64,000 nt of DNA from Thermus islandicus DSM 21543 (GCF_000421625.1 NZ_ATXJ01000002.1:62001-126000); one strand, 5' to 3'; positions 53,766-64,000 are shown, numbered from the stretch's first letter. The notes: generated by a model not told the origin, from the sequence alone. Numbers and translations: made by a program.

Positions 53766-55070
53766 ATGCCAAGAATCGGCTTTGTGAGCCTGGGGTGCCC
53801 TAAGGCCTTGGTGGACTCGGAGCAGATCCTCTCCCGGCTCCGCGCCTTAGGCTACGAGACGAGCCCCACCTATGAGGAGGCGGAGCTCGTCATCGTCAAC
53901 ACCTGCGGCTTCATCACCCCCGCGGTGGAGGAGAGCCTCGAGGCCATCGGGGAGGCCCTACGGGAAAACGGCAAGGTTGTGGTCACGGGATGCCTGGGGG
54001 CGAGGCCCGAGGTCATCCGGGAGCGGCACCCCGAGGTGCTCGCCGTCACCGGCCCAGGGGAGGTGGAGCGGGTGCTGGAGGCGGTGCAGAGCGTGCTCCC
54101 CGCCCCCCGGCACCCCTTTTTGGACCTCGTCCCGCCCCAGGTGAAGCTGACCCCCCGCCACTATGCCTACCTGAAGCTTTCCGAGGGGTGCGACCACCGG
54201 TGCAGCTTCTGCATCATTCCCAAGCTCCGGGGGAGGCTGCGCTCCCGGGACGCCGCCGAGGTTCTGGCGGAGGCCCAGAGGCTCGTGGCCGCGGGCACGA
54301 AGGAGCTCCTCCTCATCGCCCAGGACCTCTCCGCCTACGGGGTGGACCTGGGCCACCGGGAAAGCTTCTTTGGCGACCGCCTGGTTCGGGCCCACCTCCA
54401 GGACCTTCTTCTCCACATGGCGGAGCTTGGAGCCTGGATCCGCCTCCACTACGTCTACCCTTACCCCCACGTGAGGGACCTCCTTCCCCTCATGGCCGAG
54501 GGCAAGGTCCTGCCCTACCTGGACGTGCCCCTGCAGCACGCCTCCGAGCGGATCCTTCGCCTTATGCGCCGCCCCGGCGGCTACCAGAGCCACCTCAAGA
54601 CCCTGAAGGCCTGGCGGGAGGTGGTGCCCGAGCTCTGCCTCCGCTCCACCTTCATCGTGGGCTTTCCCGGCGAGACCGAGGCGGACTTCCAGGAGCTTAT
54701 GGAGTTTTTGGAGGAGGCCGAGCTGGACCGGGTGGGGGTCTTCGCCTACTCCCCCGTGGAGGGGGCGGAGGCCAACGGGCTTCCTGACCCCGTGCCCGAG
54801 GAGGTAAAGGAGGAGCGCCGGGCGAGGCTTATGGAGCACCAGGCCCGGATCAGCCTGAGGAAGAACCAGCGCTTCGTGGAGAAGACCCTCGAGGTCCTGG
54901 TGGACGAGCTTCCCGAGCCCGGCTTGGCCATAGGCCGCTCCTACCGGGACTCCCCGGGCATTGACGGGGTGGTCTACGTGGAGACGGACGGCACGGTCCG
55001 GGTGGGGGAGAGGATCCCCGTGCGCATCACCCGGGCGGACACCTATGACCTCTTCGGGGTGCAGGTTTAG
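53766..55070 (+). CDS. rimO: Ribosomal protein S12 methylthiotransferase
   Basis: Radical-SAM enzyme of 434 residues adding a methylthio group to Asp of ribosomal protein S12. N-terminal UPF0004 domain with three Fe-S cysteines ('[12 protein letters not shown]', 'NTCGF', 'TGCLGARPE'), radical SAM '[15 protein letters not shown]', and a C-terminal TRAM domain ending '[11 protein letters not shown]'. I start it at ATG 53766 (GGGAGG upstream); 19 upstream codons do not look like the family. A hairpin GGGGC TTT GCCCC precedes the ribosome binding site, and TATACT lies at 53726-53731. Confidence 0.94.
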   Translation: MPRIGFVSLGCPKALVDSEQILSRLRALGYETSPTYEEAELVIVNTCGFITPAVEESLEAIGEALRENGKVVVTGCLGARPEVIRERHPEVLAVTGPGEVERVLEAVQSVLPAPRHPFLDLVPPQVKLTPRHYAYLKLSEGCDHRCSFCIIPKLRGRLRSRDAAEVLAEAQRLVAAGTKELLLIAQDLSAYGVDLGHRESFFGDRLVRAHLQDLLLHMAELGAWIRLHYVYPYPHVRDLLPLMAEGKVLPYLDVPLQHASERILRLMRRPGGYQSHLKTLKAWREVVPELCLRSTFIVGFPGETEADFQELMEFLEEAELDRVGVFAYSPVEGAEANGLPDPVPEEVKEERRARLMEHQARISLRKNQRFVEKTLEVLVDELPEPGLAIGRSYRDSPGIDGVVYVETDGTVRVGERIPVRITRADTYDLFGVQV

Positions 55071-55082
55071 GATGGGGGCGGT

Positions 55083-56420
55083 ATGTACATCGTGATCGCC
55101 GGGGGCGGGGAGGTGGGCGGGGAGCTGGCCCGCACCCTGGAGAAGGCCCACGAGGTGGTGGTCATAGACCGGAACCCCCAGGCCCGGGAGCGCCTGGCTC
55201 CCTTGGACGTCAAGGTGGTGGTCGGCGGCGCCACGGAGCCCGATACCCTCCGCGAGGCGGGGGTGGACCGGGCGGACCTCTTCATCGCCAGCACCGACTC
55301 CGACGAGGTGAACCTCCTGGCTTCCCTTCTCGCCAAGGGCCTCGGGGCGAGGCAGGTCCTCTGCTTCGTGGGCAAGGGGGGGTATGTGGACGTCCTGGCC
55401 GACCCCCGCACCGCGGAGATCCTGGGCACCCGCATTGACAAGGTCCTCTGGCCCCAGCGGGCCATGGCCCGGGAGATCGTGGAGGTGATCCTGGTTCCGG
55501 AGGCGGTGGACATGGAGCTCCTCGCCGAGGGGCGCCTCCGTTTCGTGGAGTACCGGGTAAAGGAGGGCGGGCCCTACGCCCGCCGGACCCTGGCCGAGAT
55601 GGCCTGGCCTGAAGGGGTTCTGGTGGTGGGGGTGGTGCGGGATGGGGCCTTCCTCAGCTTCGCCCATCCCGGCTGGGCCACCCTGGTGCTGGAGCCTGGA
55701 GACAAGCTCCTCTTCGTCACCACCCTGAAGGCCTTCCCTGAGCTGGAGGCCTGCTTCGCCTCGGGGCGCGGGGTGCGCCGGGTGATGGTCATCGGGGGCG
55801 GCAATGTGGGCTTCATGGTGGCCAAGGAGCTCTTGGCCCGCCGGGTGGAGGTGGTGGTGATTGAGCCCAGCCGGGAGCGGTGCGAGTGGCTCTCCCAAGA
55901 GCTTCCCCGGGCCCTGGTCATCCAGGGGGACGGGACCGATCTGGAGCTTCTGGAGGCCGAGGGGATCCGGGAGGCGGACGCGGTGGTGGCGGTCACGGAC
56001 AACGACGAGAAGAACCTCTTGGCCTCCCTCCTGGCCAAGCAGTTGGGGGTGGGCAAGGTGATCACCCGGGTTTCCCGCTCCGAGACCCGCAGGCTCTTTG
56101 AGCGGGTGGGCATAGACCTGCCCCTCACCCCTAGGCAAGCGGCGGTGCGGGCGGTTCTGGACTGGCTGGGGCCGGAGAACGTGGAGCACGTCTCCACCAT
56201 GGAGGAGAACATTGAGCTTTTGGAGGTGGAGCTTCCCAGCGAGTTCCGCCCCAGCCTCCTCAGGGCCTTGGCCCGGCCGGACGCGGTGCCCATCGCCTTG
56301 GAGCGGGACCACCGCGTGATGCTCTACCGGGAGGACCTCGAGGCCCTCCCCGGGGACCGGCTCTACCTGGTGGCGGCCCAGGAGGTGGCCGATGAGGTCC
56401 TGGCCCGCATCGTCCACTAG
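55083..56420 (+). CDS. trkA: Trk system potassium uptake protein TrkA
   Basis: Cytosolic NAD-binding subunit of a K+ channel, 445 residues. Two RCK repeats: the first begins 'MYIVIAGGGEVGGELARTLE', the second 'RRVMVIGGGNVGFMVAKELL'; each has a TrkA-N Rossmann part and a TrkA-C part ('[17 protein letters not shown]' at the end). It starts 12 bases after rimO and overlaps trkH by 29 bases, matching the usual trkA-trkH pairing. Confidence 0.93.
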   Translation: MYIVIAGGGEVGGELARTLEKAHEVVVIDRNPQARERLAPLDVKVVVGGATEPDTLREAGVDRADLFIASTDSDEVNLLASLLAKGLGARQVLCFVGKGGYVDVLADPRTAEILGTRIDKVLWPQRAMAREIVEVILVPEAVDMELLAEGRLRFVEYRVKEGGPYARRTLAEMAWPEGVLVVGVVRDGAFLSFAHPGWATLVLEPGDKLLFVTTLKAFPELEACFASGRGVRRVMVIGGGNVGFMVAKELLARRVEVVVIEPSRERCEWLSQELPRALVIQGDGTDLELLEAEGIREADAVVAVTDNDEKNLLASLLAKQLGVGKVITRVSRSETRRLFERVGIDLPLTPRQAAVRAVLDWLGPENVEHVSTMEENIELLEVELPSEFRPSLLRALARPDAVPIALERDHRVMLYREDLEALPGDRLYLVAAQEVADEVLARIVH

Positions 56421-57861
56421 GCCCGGTCCTTGGGGCGCCTTCCGCCTCCTGGGCCCGGTGCACCAGGGGGTGGCCGTCCTCTTCTTCCTCTTTGCCCTCC
56501 TGGCCCTGGTCCTAGGGGAGGACGCCCGGGGTTTCGCCCTAGGGGCCCTTTTGGCCTTCCTGACCGGGCGGCTTTTCCAGGGGCAGGGGCTTTCTCCCCA
56601 GCCCAAGCGGGCCGAGGTCTTCGCGGCCGTGGCCCTCCTTTGGCTTTCCGTACCCCTCCTTGGGGCCCTGCCCTACTGGGTCTCGGGGGGGCTTGGCTTC
56701 CTGGACGCCTTCTTTGAGTCTATGTCGGGCTTCACCACCACGGGGGCCACGGTCCTTACCGACTTGGCCAGGGTGGACCGAACCCTCCTCCTCTGGCGGA
56801 GCTTCTCCCAATGGGTGGGGGGGGTGGGCATCGTGGTCCTCTTCCTGGTCATCCTGCCCCAGCTCCAGGTGGCGGGCCGCCAGGCCTTCTTCGCCGAGAC
56901 CACCGGGGTGGAAAAGGAGCGCCTTACCCCTAGGTTGCGCCAGACCGCCCGGGCCGCCCTCTGGGCCTACCTCCTCCTCACGGGCTTGGCCTTTTTGGGC
57001 TACTTCCTTGGGGGTTTGAGCCCCTACGAGGCCCTGGCCACCGCCTGGTCCACCGTCTCCGCCGGGGGCTTTAGCCCCCATCCCATGGGCTTTGCCGCCT
57101 ACTCCCCCGTGGTGCAGTGGCTGGGGGTCTTCTTCATGTTCTGGGCCGGGGTGAACTTCCTTCTGCAGTACCGCCTCTTCTTCGCCCGGGAGCCCCGGGC
57201 CCTGTTCCAGGACCCTGAGTTCCGGGCCTACGCCCTGGTGGTGGGTCTTTCCAGCCTCGCCCTGGCGGCCTACCTCTACACCCATGGGCTGTACGGCCTC
57301 GAGGCGAGCCTGCGCCACGCCCTCTTTCAGGCGGTCTCCATCCTCACCACCACCGGCTACGCCAGCGCCGACTTCGCCCTTTGGCCTGTGCCGGCCCAGG
57401 CGATTTTGGTCCTCCTCATGTTCCTGGGGGCCAGCGCCGGCTCGGCCGCAGGGGGCATCAAGCTGGTGCGCTGGCTCCTCCTGCTGGGCTTTTTGCGCCG
57501 GGAGGTGACCCGGGCCCTCCACCCTCAGGCCGTCCTCCCCTTGCGCCTGGGGAGCCGGGTGGTGGGGGAGGAGGCCTTGCGCCAGGTCTCCGTCTTCGTC
57601 TTCCTCTACACCCTAATTTTCACCCTGGGGGCCTTGCTCCTTGCCCTATGGGAGCAGGACTTCGTGGTGGCCTTCACCGCCAGCGCCCAGGCCCTGGGCA
57701 ACATCGGTCCCGGGCTTGGGGCGGTGGGCCCGATGGCCTCCTACGCCCACCTGGCCCCCCTTTCCAAGCTGGTCCTCATCCTGCAGATGTGGGCCGGGCG
57801 GATTGAGATCCTGCCCGTGGTCCTCCTTCTGGCCCCGGAGCTCTGGCGCCGGCTGCGCTGA
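56392..57861 (+). CDS. trkH: Trk/Ktr-type potassium channel subunit TrkH
   Basis: Membrane protein of 489 residues, with four pore loops, each carrying a selectivity-filter Gly: '[13 protein letters not shown]', '[12 protein letters not shown]', '[12 protein letters not shown]' and '[11 protein letters not shown]'. ATG 56392, inside the trkA gene, is supported by AGGAGGTGG at 56380-56388; GTG 56458 is an alternative. K+ import is the likely function; Na+ coupling cannot be judged. Confidence 0.92.
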   Translation: MRSWPASSTRPGPWGAFRLLGPVHQGVAVLFFLFALLALVLGEDARGFALGALLAFLTGRLFQGQGLSPQPKRAEVFAAVALLWLSVPLLGALPYWVSGGLGFLDAFFESMSGFTTTGATVLTDLARVDRTLLLWRSFSQWVGGVGIVVLFLVILPQLQVAGRQAFFAETTGVEKERLTPRLRQTARAALWAYLLLTGLAFLGYFLGGLSPYEALATAWSTVSAGGFSPHPMGFAAYSPVVQWLGVFFMFWAGVNFLLQYRLFFAREPRALFQDPEFRAYALVVGLSSLALAAYLYTHGLYGLEASLRHALFQAVSILTTTGYASADFALWPVPAQAILVLLMFLGASAGSAAGGIKLVRWLLLLGFLRREVTRALHPQAVLPLRLGSRVVGEEALRQVSVFVFLYTLIFTLGALLLALWEQDFVVAFTASAQALGNIGPGLGAVGPMASYAHLAPLSKLVLILQMWAGRIEILPVVLLLAPELWRRLR

Positions 57862-57878
57862 GGGTATAATCCCTTTCT

Positions 57879-60335
57879 GTGAAAACCCTAGGGCACATCA
57901 CGGCCATGCCCCAGCTTCCCGAGCCCCTAAGGGGCCTTAGGGAGCTGGCCTACAACCTCTGGTGGAGCTGGCACCCGGAGGCGGGAGAGCTTTTCCAGGA
58001 GATAGACCCCGCGCTTTGGAAGCGCTTCCGCAGCAACCCGGTCAAGCTCCTCCTCGAGGCCGACCCTGCCCGGCTGGAAGGGCTCGCCGCCACCAGCTAT
58101 CCCGCCCGGGTCCAGGCGGTCCTCAAGGTCCTTTGGGACTACCTGAAGGCGCGGGAGGCCAAGAGGGGCCCCCTCGTGGCCTACTTCTCCGCGGAGTACG
58201 GCTTTCACAGCGCCTTGCCCATCTACGCGGGCGGGCTTGGCGTCCTGGCGGGGGACCATGTGAAGGCGGCGAGCGACCTGGGCCTGAACCTGGTGGGGGT
58301 GGGGATCTTTTACCACGAGGGCTACTTTCACCAGCGCCTTTCCCCCGAGGGGGCCCAGGTGGAGGTCTACGAGGTCCTGCGTCCTGAGGAGCTGCCCCTA
58401 TTCCCGGTGCGGGACGGGGAGGGAAGGCCCCTCAAGGTGGCGGTGGAGTTCCCCGGGCGCCTGGTGTGGCTTTCCGCCTACCGGGTCCAGGTGGGGGCGG
58501 TGCCCGTTTACCTCCTCACCGCCGACCTTCCCGAGAACGCCCCCGAGGACCGGGCCATCACCGCCAGGCTTTACGCTCCTGGGCCGGAGGTCCGCCTCCA
58601 GCAGGAGATGGTGTTGGGGATCGGCGGGGTGCGCCTCCTCCGGGCCCTGGGCCTTTTCCCGGAGGTCTTCCATATGAACGAGGGGCACTCGGCCTTTCTG
58701 GGCCTGGAGCGGGTCCGGGAGATGGTGGCCGAGGGGCATTCCTTCCCCGTGGCCTTGGAGCTGGCCCGGGCCGGGGCCCTCTTCACCACCCACACCCCCG
58801 TGCCCGCAGGGCACGACGCCTTTCCCCTAGAGCTCATAGACCGCTACCTGGGGGGCCTGTGGGCGGGGATGGGCACGGACCGGGAAGGCGCCTTGGGGCT
58901 GGGCCTCGAGGAGAAACCCTGGGGCCGGGTCTTCTCCATGTCCCACCTGGCCCTGTCCACCAGCGCCCAGGCGAACGGGGTGAGCCGCCTGCACGGCGAG
59001 GTGTCCCGGGCCATGTTCCAGCACCTCTGGCCCGGCCTCCTCCCGGAGGAGGTCCCCATCGGCCACGTGACCAACGGGGTCCACACCTGGACCTTCCTCC
59101 ATCCCCGCCTCCGCCGCCACTACGCGGAGGTCTTCGGGCCCGAGTGGCTTCACCGCCCGGAAGACCCGGCCACCTGGAGGGTGGAGGGCCTGGGGGAGGA
59201 GTTCTGGCGCATCCACAAGGAGCTCCGGGCCGAGCTGGTGCGGGAGGTGCGGCAGCGGGTCTACGAGCAGCGCCGCCGGAACGGGGAGAGCCCGCGCCGC
59301 CTCAGGGAGGTGGAAAGGCTTTTGGACCCCGAGGCCCTCACCATCGGCTTCGCCCGCCGGTTCGCCACCTACAAGCGGGCTGTGCTCCTCTTCAAGGACC
59401 CGGAAAGGCTCCTCAAGATCCTGCGGGGGCCCTACCCCATCCAGTGGGTCTTCGCGGGCAAGGCCCACCCCAAGGACGAGCCCGGGAAGGCCTACCTGCA
59501 GGAGCTCGTGGCCAGGATCCGGGAGTACGGCCTCGAGGACCGGATGGTGCTCCTGGAGGACTACGACCTGGACCTGGCCCGGATCCTGGTCCAGGGCTCG
59601 GACGTCTGGCTCAACACCCCCCGCCGGCCCATGGAGGCGAGCGGCACGAGCGGCATGAAGGCCGCCCTGAACGGCGTCCTCAACCTCAGCATCCTGGACG
59701 GGTGGTGGGCCGAGGCCTATAACGGCAAAAACGGGTTCGCCATCGGCGACGAGCGGGCCTACGAGAGCGAGGAGGCCCAGGACATGGCGGACGCCCAGGC
59801 CCTCTACGACGTCCTGGAGTTTGAGGTGCTTCCCCTCTTCTACGCCAAGGGTCCGGAGGGCTACTCCTCGGGCTGGCTCTCCATGGTTCACGAGAGCCTC
59901 CGCACCGTGGGCCCCCGCTACAGCGCCGCCCACATGGTGGGGGAGTACCTGGCCCTTTACGCACAGGGGGCGGAGATGGCCCGGATGGCCCGCTCCCAGG
60001 TGGGGGTGCTCTCCGCCTTTCATCAGGCGCTCCCTGCCTTTTTCGCCCTGGGCCTTCGGGTGGAAGGCCCGGGCTACGTCACCTTGAACGGGGAACCCTT
60101 CCGGGTGCGCGCCTTCCTGGAAGGGGAGGTCCCCGAGGCCCTCTGGCCCTTCTTGGAGGTGCAGCTGGTGGCGCAAAGGAGCACCGGGGAGGTGGAGGTG
60201 GTCTCCCTGCTTCCCGCAAAGGAGGGGTACGAGGCCACCTACCGGCCTTCCCGCCCCGGAAGCTACGCCTACGGGGTGCGCCTGGCCCTGAGGCACCCGG
60301 TCACGGGCCGGGTGGGCTGGGTGCGCTGGGCCTAA
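57879..60335 (+). CDS. glgP: Alpha-glucan phosphorylase
   Basis: PLP-dependent GT35 phosphorylase of 818 residues, releasing glucose 1-phosphate from glycogen or maltodextrin. The N-terminal extra domain of the archaeal/Thermus-type enzyme ('ELAYNLWWSWHPEAGELF') is followed by 'YFSAEYGFHSALPIYAGGLG', 'MNEGHSAFLGLERV', and the PLP site 'EASGTSGMKAALNGVLNLS' with its lysine. GTG 57879 is eight bases after TATAAT (57865-57870), a leaderless start. No glycogen synthase gene is adjacent. Confidence 0.94.
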   Translation: MKTLGHITAMPQLPEPLRGLRELAYNLWWSWHPEAGELFQEIDPALWKRFRSNPVKLLLEADPARLEGLAATSYPARVQAVLKVLWDYLKAREAKRGPLVAYFSAEYGFHSALPIYAGGLGVLAGDHVKAASDLGLNLVGVGIFYHEGYFHQRLSPEGAQVEVYEVLRPEELPLFPVRDGEGRPLKVAVEFPGRLVWLSAYRVQVGAVPVYLLTADLPENAPEDRAITARLYAPGPEVRLQQEMVLGIGGVRLLRALGLFPEVFHMNEGHSAFLGLERVREMVAEGHSFPVALELARAGALFTTHTPVPAGHDAFPLELIDRYLGGLWAGMGTDREGALGLGLEEKPWGRVFSMSHLALSTSAQANGVSRLHGEVSRAMFQHLWPGLLPEEVPIGHVTNGVHTWTFLHPRLRRHYAEVFGPEWLHRPEDPATWRVEGLGEEFWRIHKELRAELVREVRQRVYEQRRRNGESPRRLREVERLLDPEALTIGFARRFATYKRAVLLFKDPERLLKILRGPYPIQWVFAGKAHPKDEPGKAYLQELVARIREYGLEDRMVLLEDYDLDLARILVQGSDVWLNTPRRPMEASGTSGMKAALNGVLNLSILDGWWAEAYNGKNGFAIGDERAYESEEAQDMADAQALYDVLEFEVLPLFYAKGPEGYSSGWLSMVHESLRTVGPRYSAAHMVGEYLALYAQGAEMARMARSQVGVLSAFHQALPAFFALGLRVEGPGYVTLNGEPFRVRAFLEGEVPEALWPFLEVQLVAQRSTGEVEVVSLLPAKEGYEATYRPSRPGSYAYGVRLALRHPVTGRVGWVRWA

Positions 60336-60373
60336 GGGGTATAATCTCCCCGTGCGGTTTTAGGAGGTGGAGG

Positions 60374-61138
60374 ATGCGTAAAGCGCTCTTGGTCCTCGGC
60401 GTGGTGCTTCTCGGCTTGGGCCTGGCCCAGGTGCGGACCTTGGATCAGATCAAGAAGAGCGGGGAGATCCGCATCGGGACGGAGGGGGCCTTCCCCCCTT
60501 TCAACTACTTTGACGAGAAGAACCAGCTCACCGGCTTTGAGGTGGACCTGGGCAATGCCCTCGCCCAAAGGCTGGGGCTGAAGCCCAAATGGATCCCCCA
60601 GTCCTTTGACAGCCTCCTCATCCAGCTCAACCAGGGGCGGTTTGACTTCGTCATCGCCTCCCACGGCATCACCCCCGAGCGGGCCAAGGCCGTGGACTTC
60701 ACCAACCCCCACTACTGTACGGGCGGCATCCTGGTGAGCCGGAAGGGGGGGCCCAGGACGGTCAAGGACCTGGCGGGCAAGGTGGTGGGGGTGCAGATCG
60801 GCACCACCTACATGGAGGCGGCCCAGAAGATCCCCGGGGTCAAGCAGGTGCGCACCTACCAGAAGGACCCCGAGGCCCTCCAGGACCTCTTGGCGGGCCG
60901 CCTGGACGCCTGGATCACCGATCGCTTCGTGGCCAAACAGGCCATCAAGGAGAGGAAGCTGGAAAACACCCTGCAGCTGGGCGAGCTGGTGTTCCAGGAG
61001 AGGGTGGCCATGGCGGTGGCCAAGGGCAACAAGACCGTGTTGGAGGCGCTCAACAAGGCCCTCGCGGACCTGATGCAAAACGGGACCTACACCCGGATCT
61101 CCCAGAAGTGGTTCGGCGAGGACGTGCGCTGCCGATAG
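60374..61138 (+). CDS. Amino-acid ABC transporter substrate-binding protein
   Basis: Periplasmic polar-amino-acid binding protein of 254 residues, SBP family 3. Signal peptide ends at 'LLGLGLAQ'; then 'IRIGTEGAFPPFNYFDE', 'LTGFEVDLGNALAQRLGL', 'DFVIASHGITPERAKAVDF' and 'GVQIGTTYMEAAQKIPG'. It has a promoter TATAAT at 60340-60345 and a ribosome site AGGAGG. Which amino acid is carried cannot be told. First gene of an SBP-permease-ATPase operon. Confidence 0.93.
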   Translation: MRKALLVLGVVLLGLGLAQVRTLDQIKKSGEIRIGTEGAFPPFNYFDEKNQLTGFEVDLGNALAQRLGLKPKWIPQSFDSLLIQLNQGRFDFVIASHGITPERAKAVDFTNPHYCTGGILVSRKGGPRTVKDLAGKVVGVQIGTTYMEAAQKIPGVKQVRTYQKDPEALQDLLAGRLDAWITDRFVAKQAIKERKLENTLQLGELVFQERVAMAVAKGNKTVLEALNKALADLMQNGTYTRISQKWFGEDVRCR

Positions 61139-61146
61139 CCCTTCCC

Positions 61147-61171
61147 GGGCCCGGGGCCTAGCCCCGGGCCC
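61147..61171 (+). other. Intercistronic hairpin between binding protein and permease
   Basis: GGGCCCGGGGC (61147-61157), loop CTA, GCCCCGGGCCC (61161-61171): 11 perfect base pairs, three-base loop, no U run. Same design and place as the hairpin at 27573-27595. Confidence 0.6.
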
Positions 61172-61184
61172 CCCGCTTAACGCC

Positions 61185-61973
61185 ATGCGCCTTTGGCTCC
61201 GCTTGGTTCTTTTTTTCGCCCTCCTCGGCCTGGCCTACGTGGCCTTTTTTGCGCTCCTGGGGGTGGCGCTCCGGGGGTACTTCCTCCTCACCGGCTTTGG
61301 CCCGGAGCGGGCGGCCTCGGCCGGGGAGGCCATGGCCTTGGGGGCGGAGATCACCCTGAAGCTTACCCTGATCTCCGGCCTGGCCGGGCTGGGCCTGGGC
61401 ATTTTCGCCGGAATGTGCCGCCTCTCGGCCCGGGCCTGGGTCCGGCTCCCCGCCGCCTTCTACATCTGGATCATCCGAGGCACCCCCCTTCTGGTGCAGA
61501 TCCTCTTTGCCTACAACGCCTTACCCCTTCTCCTAAGGCCCCTCTGGCCTGAGGCCCAGCAGGCCCTCACCCCCTACTGGGCCGCCTTCATCGCCCTGGC
61601 GGTCAACGTGGGGGCCTACAACGCCGAGGTGGTCCGGGCGGGGATCCAGGCCATACCCCGGGGGCAGTGGGAAGCGGCCTGGTCCCTGGGCCTTTCCCCG
61701 GGGGATACCCTGCGCTTTGTGGTCCTCCCCCAGGCCTTGCGCATCGTGGTGCCGCCCTTGGTGAACAACGTGGTGGCCCTCCTCAAGGATTCCTCCCTGG
61801 CCAGCGCCATCGCCCTTACGGAGCTCGCCCTTTCCGGGCAGCGGATCATCTCCGCCACCTTCCGCCCGGTGGAGGTGTACCTGGCGGTGGCCGCCATCTA
61901 CCTCCTCCTCACCACGGCCCTCACCCTGTTCACTAACCGCCTCGAGGAGAGGCTCAGGGTGGCGGGCCGCTGA
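61185..61973 (+). CDS. Amino-acid ABC transporter permease
   Basis: Membrane protein of 262 residues of the HisM/GlnP type. Helices near 5-25, 65-90, 105-125, 140-160 and 210-245. Signatures: '[19 protein letters not shown]', '[20 protein letters not shown]' and '[20 protein letters not shown]' (the ATPase-contact EAA loop). One permease gene only, so it probably works as a homodimer. ATG 61185 lies behind the strong hairpin. Confidence 0.92.
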   Translation: MRLWLRLVLFFALLGLAYVAFFALLGVALRGYFLLTGFGPERAASAGEAMALGAEITLKLTLISGLAGLGLGIFAGMCRLSARAWVRLPAAFYIWIIRGTPLLVQILFAYNALPLLLRPLWPEAQQALTPYWAAFIALAVNVGAYNAEVVRAGIQAIPRGQWEAAWSLGLSPGDTLRFVVLPQALRIVVPPLVNNVVALLKDSSLASAIALTELALSGQRIISATFRPVEVYLAVAAIYLLLTTALTLFTNRLEERLRVAGR

Positions 61974-62082
61974 GGGGCGGGCGCTGGAAAGCCCCTTGGG
62001 GCTTGTCCGCGAGGCGGGGGGATGGAAGAATGGGGGTACTGCCGGAAGGTCCCTTGGCGCCTTCCAGAGGAAGGGGGATGCG

Positions 62083-62817
<735 letters not shown>

Positions 62818-62819
62818 GC

Positions 62820-63230
62820 ATGGAGGCGCTCTTCCGGGCCCTTCTGGACCCCAAGGCGGACCCCGCCTCGAGGCGGCGGGGCCTTAGGTTCTACGCCCTG
62901 GCCCTTTTGGGGCTCCAGGGGGGGATGCTCCTGTTCCTCGCCCCTTGGCTGCCCCGGGCCCCGCACCCCGCCCTATTCCTCCTTGCCCTGGGGGGGGCGG
63001 GGTGGCTTTACGCAAGGGCCAGGGGGGTCCTGAGGGCCGCCGAAAAGGACCTTCCCGCCCCCTTGGTGGCCGTGGGGCTTGGGGTGGGGGCCTTCTTCTT
63101 CCTGGGGGTGATGGGGCTCCTCCTGCGGCCCGAAGGGCTGGGGCTCCTCCTTCTGGGCCTTGGCCTCTTTTATCTCCTTCTCCGCTTGGCGGAGGAGGCC
63201 TTGGGAGGGCGAGGGGGCCCTGCCCTTTGA
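62820..63230 (+). CDS. Small four-helix membrane protein
   Basis: 136 residues, not recognised. Predicted membrane helices at about 25-44, 50-67, 84-101 and 106-124 ('[20 protein letters not shown]', '[20 protein letters not shown]'). It begins two bases after the ATPase stop, so it is probably the last gene of the ABC operon, but nothing in it resembles a transporter subunit. Its stop codon lies inside the -35 of the tRNA-Pro promoter. Confidence 0.65.
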   Translation: MEALFRALLDPKADPASRRRGLRFYALALLGLQGGMLLFLAPWLPRAPHPALFLLALGGAGWLYARARGVLRAAEKDLPAPLVAVGLGVGAFFFLGVMGLLLRPEGLGLLLLGLGLFYLLLRLAEEALGGRGGPAL

Positions 63231-63255
63231 CCTTTTGCGCCCTCTCCCCTATACT
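63227..63255 (+). promoter_or_regulatory. tRNA-Pro promoter
   Basis: TTGACC (63227-63232), 17 bases, TATACT (63250-63255). The -35 TTGACC contains the TGA stop of the preceding gene. Confidence 0.75.
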
Positions 63256-63266
63256 GGTCTCCGCTA

Positions 63267-63343
63267 CGGGGAGTAGCGCAGCCCGGTAGCGCACCTCGTT
63301 CGGGACGAGGGGGTCGCTGGTTCAAATCCAGTCTCCCCGACCA
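63267..63343 (+). tRNA. tRNA-Pro (anticodon CGG)
   Basis: 77 bases: acceptor arms CGGGGAG (63267-63273) and CTCCCCG (63333-63339), discriminator A, encoded CCA, anticodon stem CCTCG/CGAGG with loop TTCGGGA, T loop GGTTCAAATCC. Decodes CCG. Confidence 0.95.
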
Positions 63344-63370
63344 AAGGGCCGGCCCAAAGCCGGCCTTTTG
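63343..63370 (+). terminator. tRNA-Pro terminator
   Basis: GGCCGGC (63347-63353), loop, GCCGGCC (63359-63365), extended by AAAG/TTTT pairing, with TTTTG after. The T run abuts the next gene's -10. Confidence 0.6.
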
Positions 63371-63382
63371 TATACTGCCCCC

Positions 63383-64000
63383 GTGCGCTTCCTGGCCGGC
63401 CTGGCCCTCTTCTTCCTGGGGCTGCACCTGATCTCCGAGGCCCTCTCTGCCTGGAAGGGGCGCAGGCGCCTCCTTTCCCGGGGGCTGGGTTCGCCCGGGG
63501 GAAGCCTCGTCTACGGGCTGGTCCTGGGGGCCCTATCCGGGAGCGGCTCGGGCCTCGGGCTCCTGGCCTTGGCCTTCCTGGAGGTGGGGGTCCTGGGGCA
63601 CGCTCAGGCGGCGCTTCTGGCCCTGTCCGCCACCGCGGGGGCCGGGGTCTGGGTGGGGTTTCTGGCCCTGGCCCGCGAGGGAGCCCAGGAGGCCCTTCTG
63701 GCCCTGGGGTTTCCCCTCTACCTGGTGCCCGCCTGGCGCCCGGGAGGGATGTTCTTCCTCGGGCTTGGCCTCCTCTTCCTCGGCTTCGGGGAGATGGGGG
63801 CAGGGCTTGGGCCTGCCCTCGCCTGGGCCGGGGAGGTGCGGGGTGTGGGGGAGGGGTACCTGGCCGGGCTTCTCCTGGGGGGGCTTCTGGGCTCGGCCAA
63901 CGCCGTGGCCGCCCTGGCCCTGCTCCTTTCGGGCGGGCTTTCCCCCGGGGTGGCCGTGGGCCTGGTCTTGGGAGCCGGGGTGGGCACCACGGCCACCTTC
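63383..64000 (+). CDS. Na/Pi-cotransporter family membrane protein (5' part)
   Basis: Runs off the window end after 206 codons in an unbroken frame. The N-terminal '[21 protein letters not shown]' and two inverted-repeat-like halves ('[20 protein letters not shown]' and '[20 protein letters not shown]') resemble the NptA/PhoU-linked Na+/phosphate cotransporter family, ending here in '[11 protein letters not shown]', the family's G-x-N/V-x-G-TT block. The usual QSSS motif is replaced by 'SGSGSG', so the transported ion may differ. GTG 63383 is six bases after TATACT (63371-63376). Confidence 0.68.
   Translation, partial: MRFLAGLALFFLGLHLISEALSAWKGRRRLLSRGLGSPGGSLVYGLVLGALSGSGSGLGLLALAFLEVGVLGHAQAALLALSATAGAGVWVGFLALAREGAQEALLALGFPLYLVPAWRPGGMFFLGLGLLFLGFGEMGAGLGPALAWAGEVRGVGEGYLAGLLLGGLLGSANAVAALALLLSGGLSPGVAVGLVLGAGVGTTATF

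Noticed and set aside
53958-56606. An 882-codon open frame on the minus strand opposite rimO, trkA and trkH
   Set aside because: It is a mirror of high-GC coding DNA; the protein is His/Pro/Gly/Leu-rich without family motifs, while the plus-strand genes have clear ones.

Overview
The window is a stretch of Thermus chromosome. Coding G+C is very high (about 70%, with G or C at most third codon positions), genes abut or overlap by a few bases, and many proteins (PdxS, PdxT, UvsE, IleRS, ArgF) read as close relatives of the Thermus thermophilus proteins as I remember them. It is not an exact copy of a strain I can name. Most of the window is housekeeping; no phage, insertion sequence, CRISPR array or defence island was found.

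Layout. 0-9.5 kb: RlpA-like protein and M24 peptidase, ileS behind a T-box leader, the tal-rho pair, a LysM/M23 envelope peptidase, pdxS. 9.5-19.7 kb: the accessory part, with a gutted P1B metal ATPase, a DUF4397 protein, a methyltransferase, a hydrolase, a phytoene-desaturase-like flavoprotein, two SDR-type proteins, a deletion scar joining the ends of a Blh (retinal synthesis) gene and a microbial rhodopsin gene, then flavin reductase, YceI, uvsE and pdxT in one tight run. 19.7-25.8 kb: a minus-strand tRNA-synthetase operon hisS-aspS-phzF-HAD-asnS. 25.8-32.7 kb: a peptide/nickel-type ABC operon, then modABC with a divergent PadR-like regulator. 32.9-36.2 kb: argF, argC, argJ. 36.2-45 kb: small envelope proteins, then a minus-strand shape and division operon (deoC, phospholipase D-like, maf, mreC, mreD, PBP2, minC), then ychF. 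45-64 kb: tRNA-Gln, PBP1a, trmJ, a histidine kinase, a probable protein-deglycation pair (LMW-PTP plus fructosamine kinase), psuG, rodZ, rimO, trkA-trkH, glgP, an amino-acid ABC operon, tRNA-Pro and the start of a Na/Pi cotransporter.

Themes. Cell-wall and shape genes recur (PBP2, MreC, MreD, MinC, PBP1a, RodZ, RlpA, M23). At more than a dozen genes a -10 hexamer lies only 6-8 bases before the start codon, which implies leaderless mRNAs and settles several start calls. Two related families of intergenic repeat modules (X at about 1.6, 32.7 and 45.0 kb; Y at about 8.5 and 45.0 kb) are not explained by any gene. The most informative anomalies are the rhodopsin/Blh scar, the repeat modules, the compact overlapping promoters and the UvsE residue-104 substitution. 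No wholly new multi-gene system is convincingly visible.
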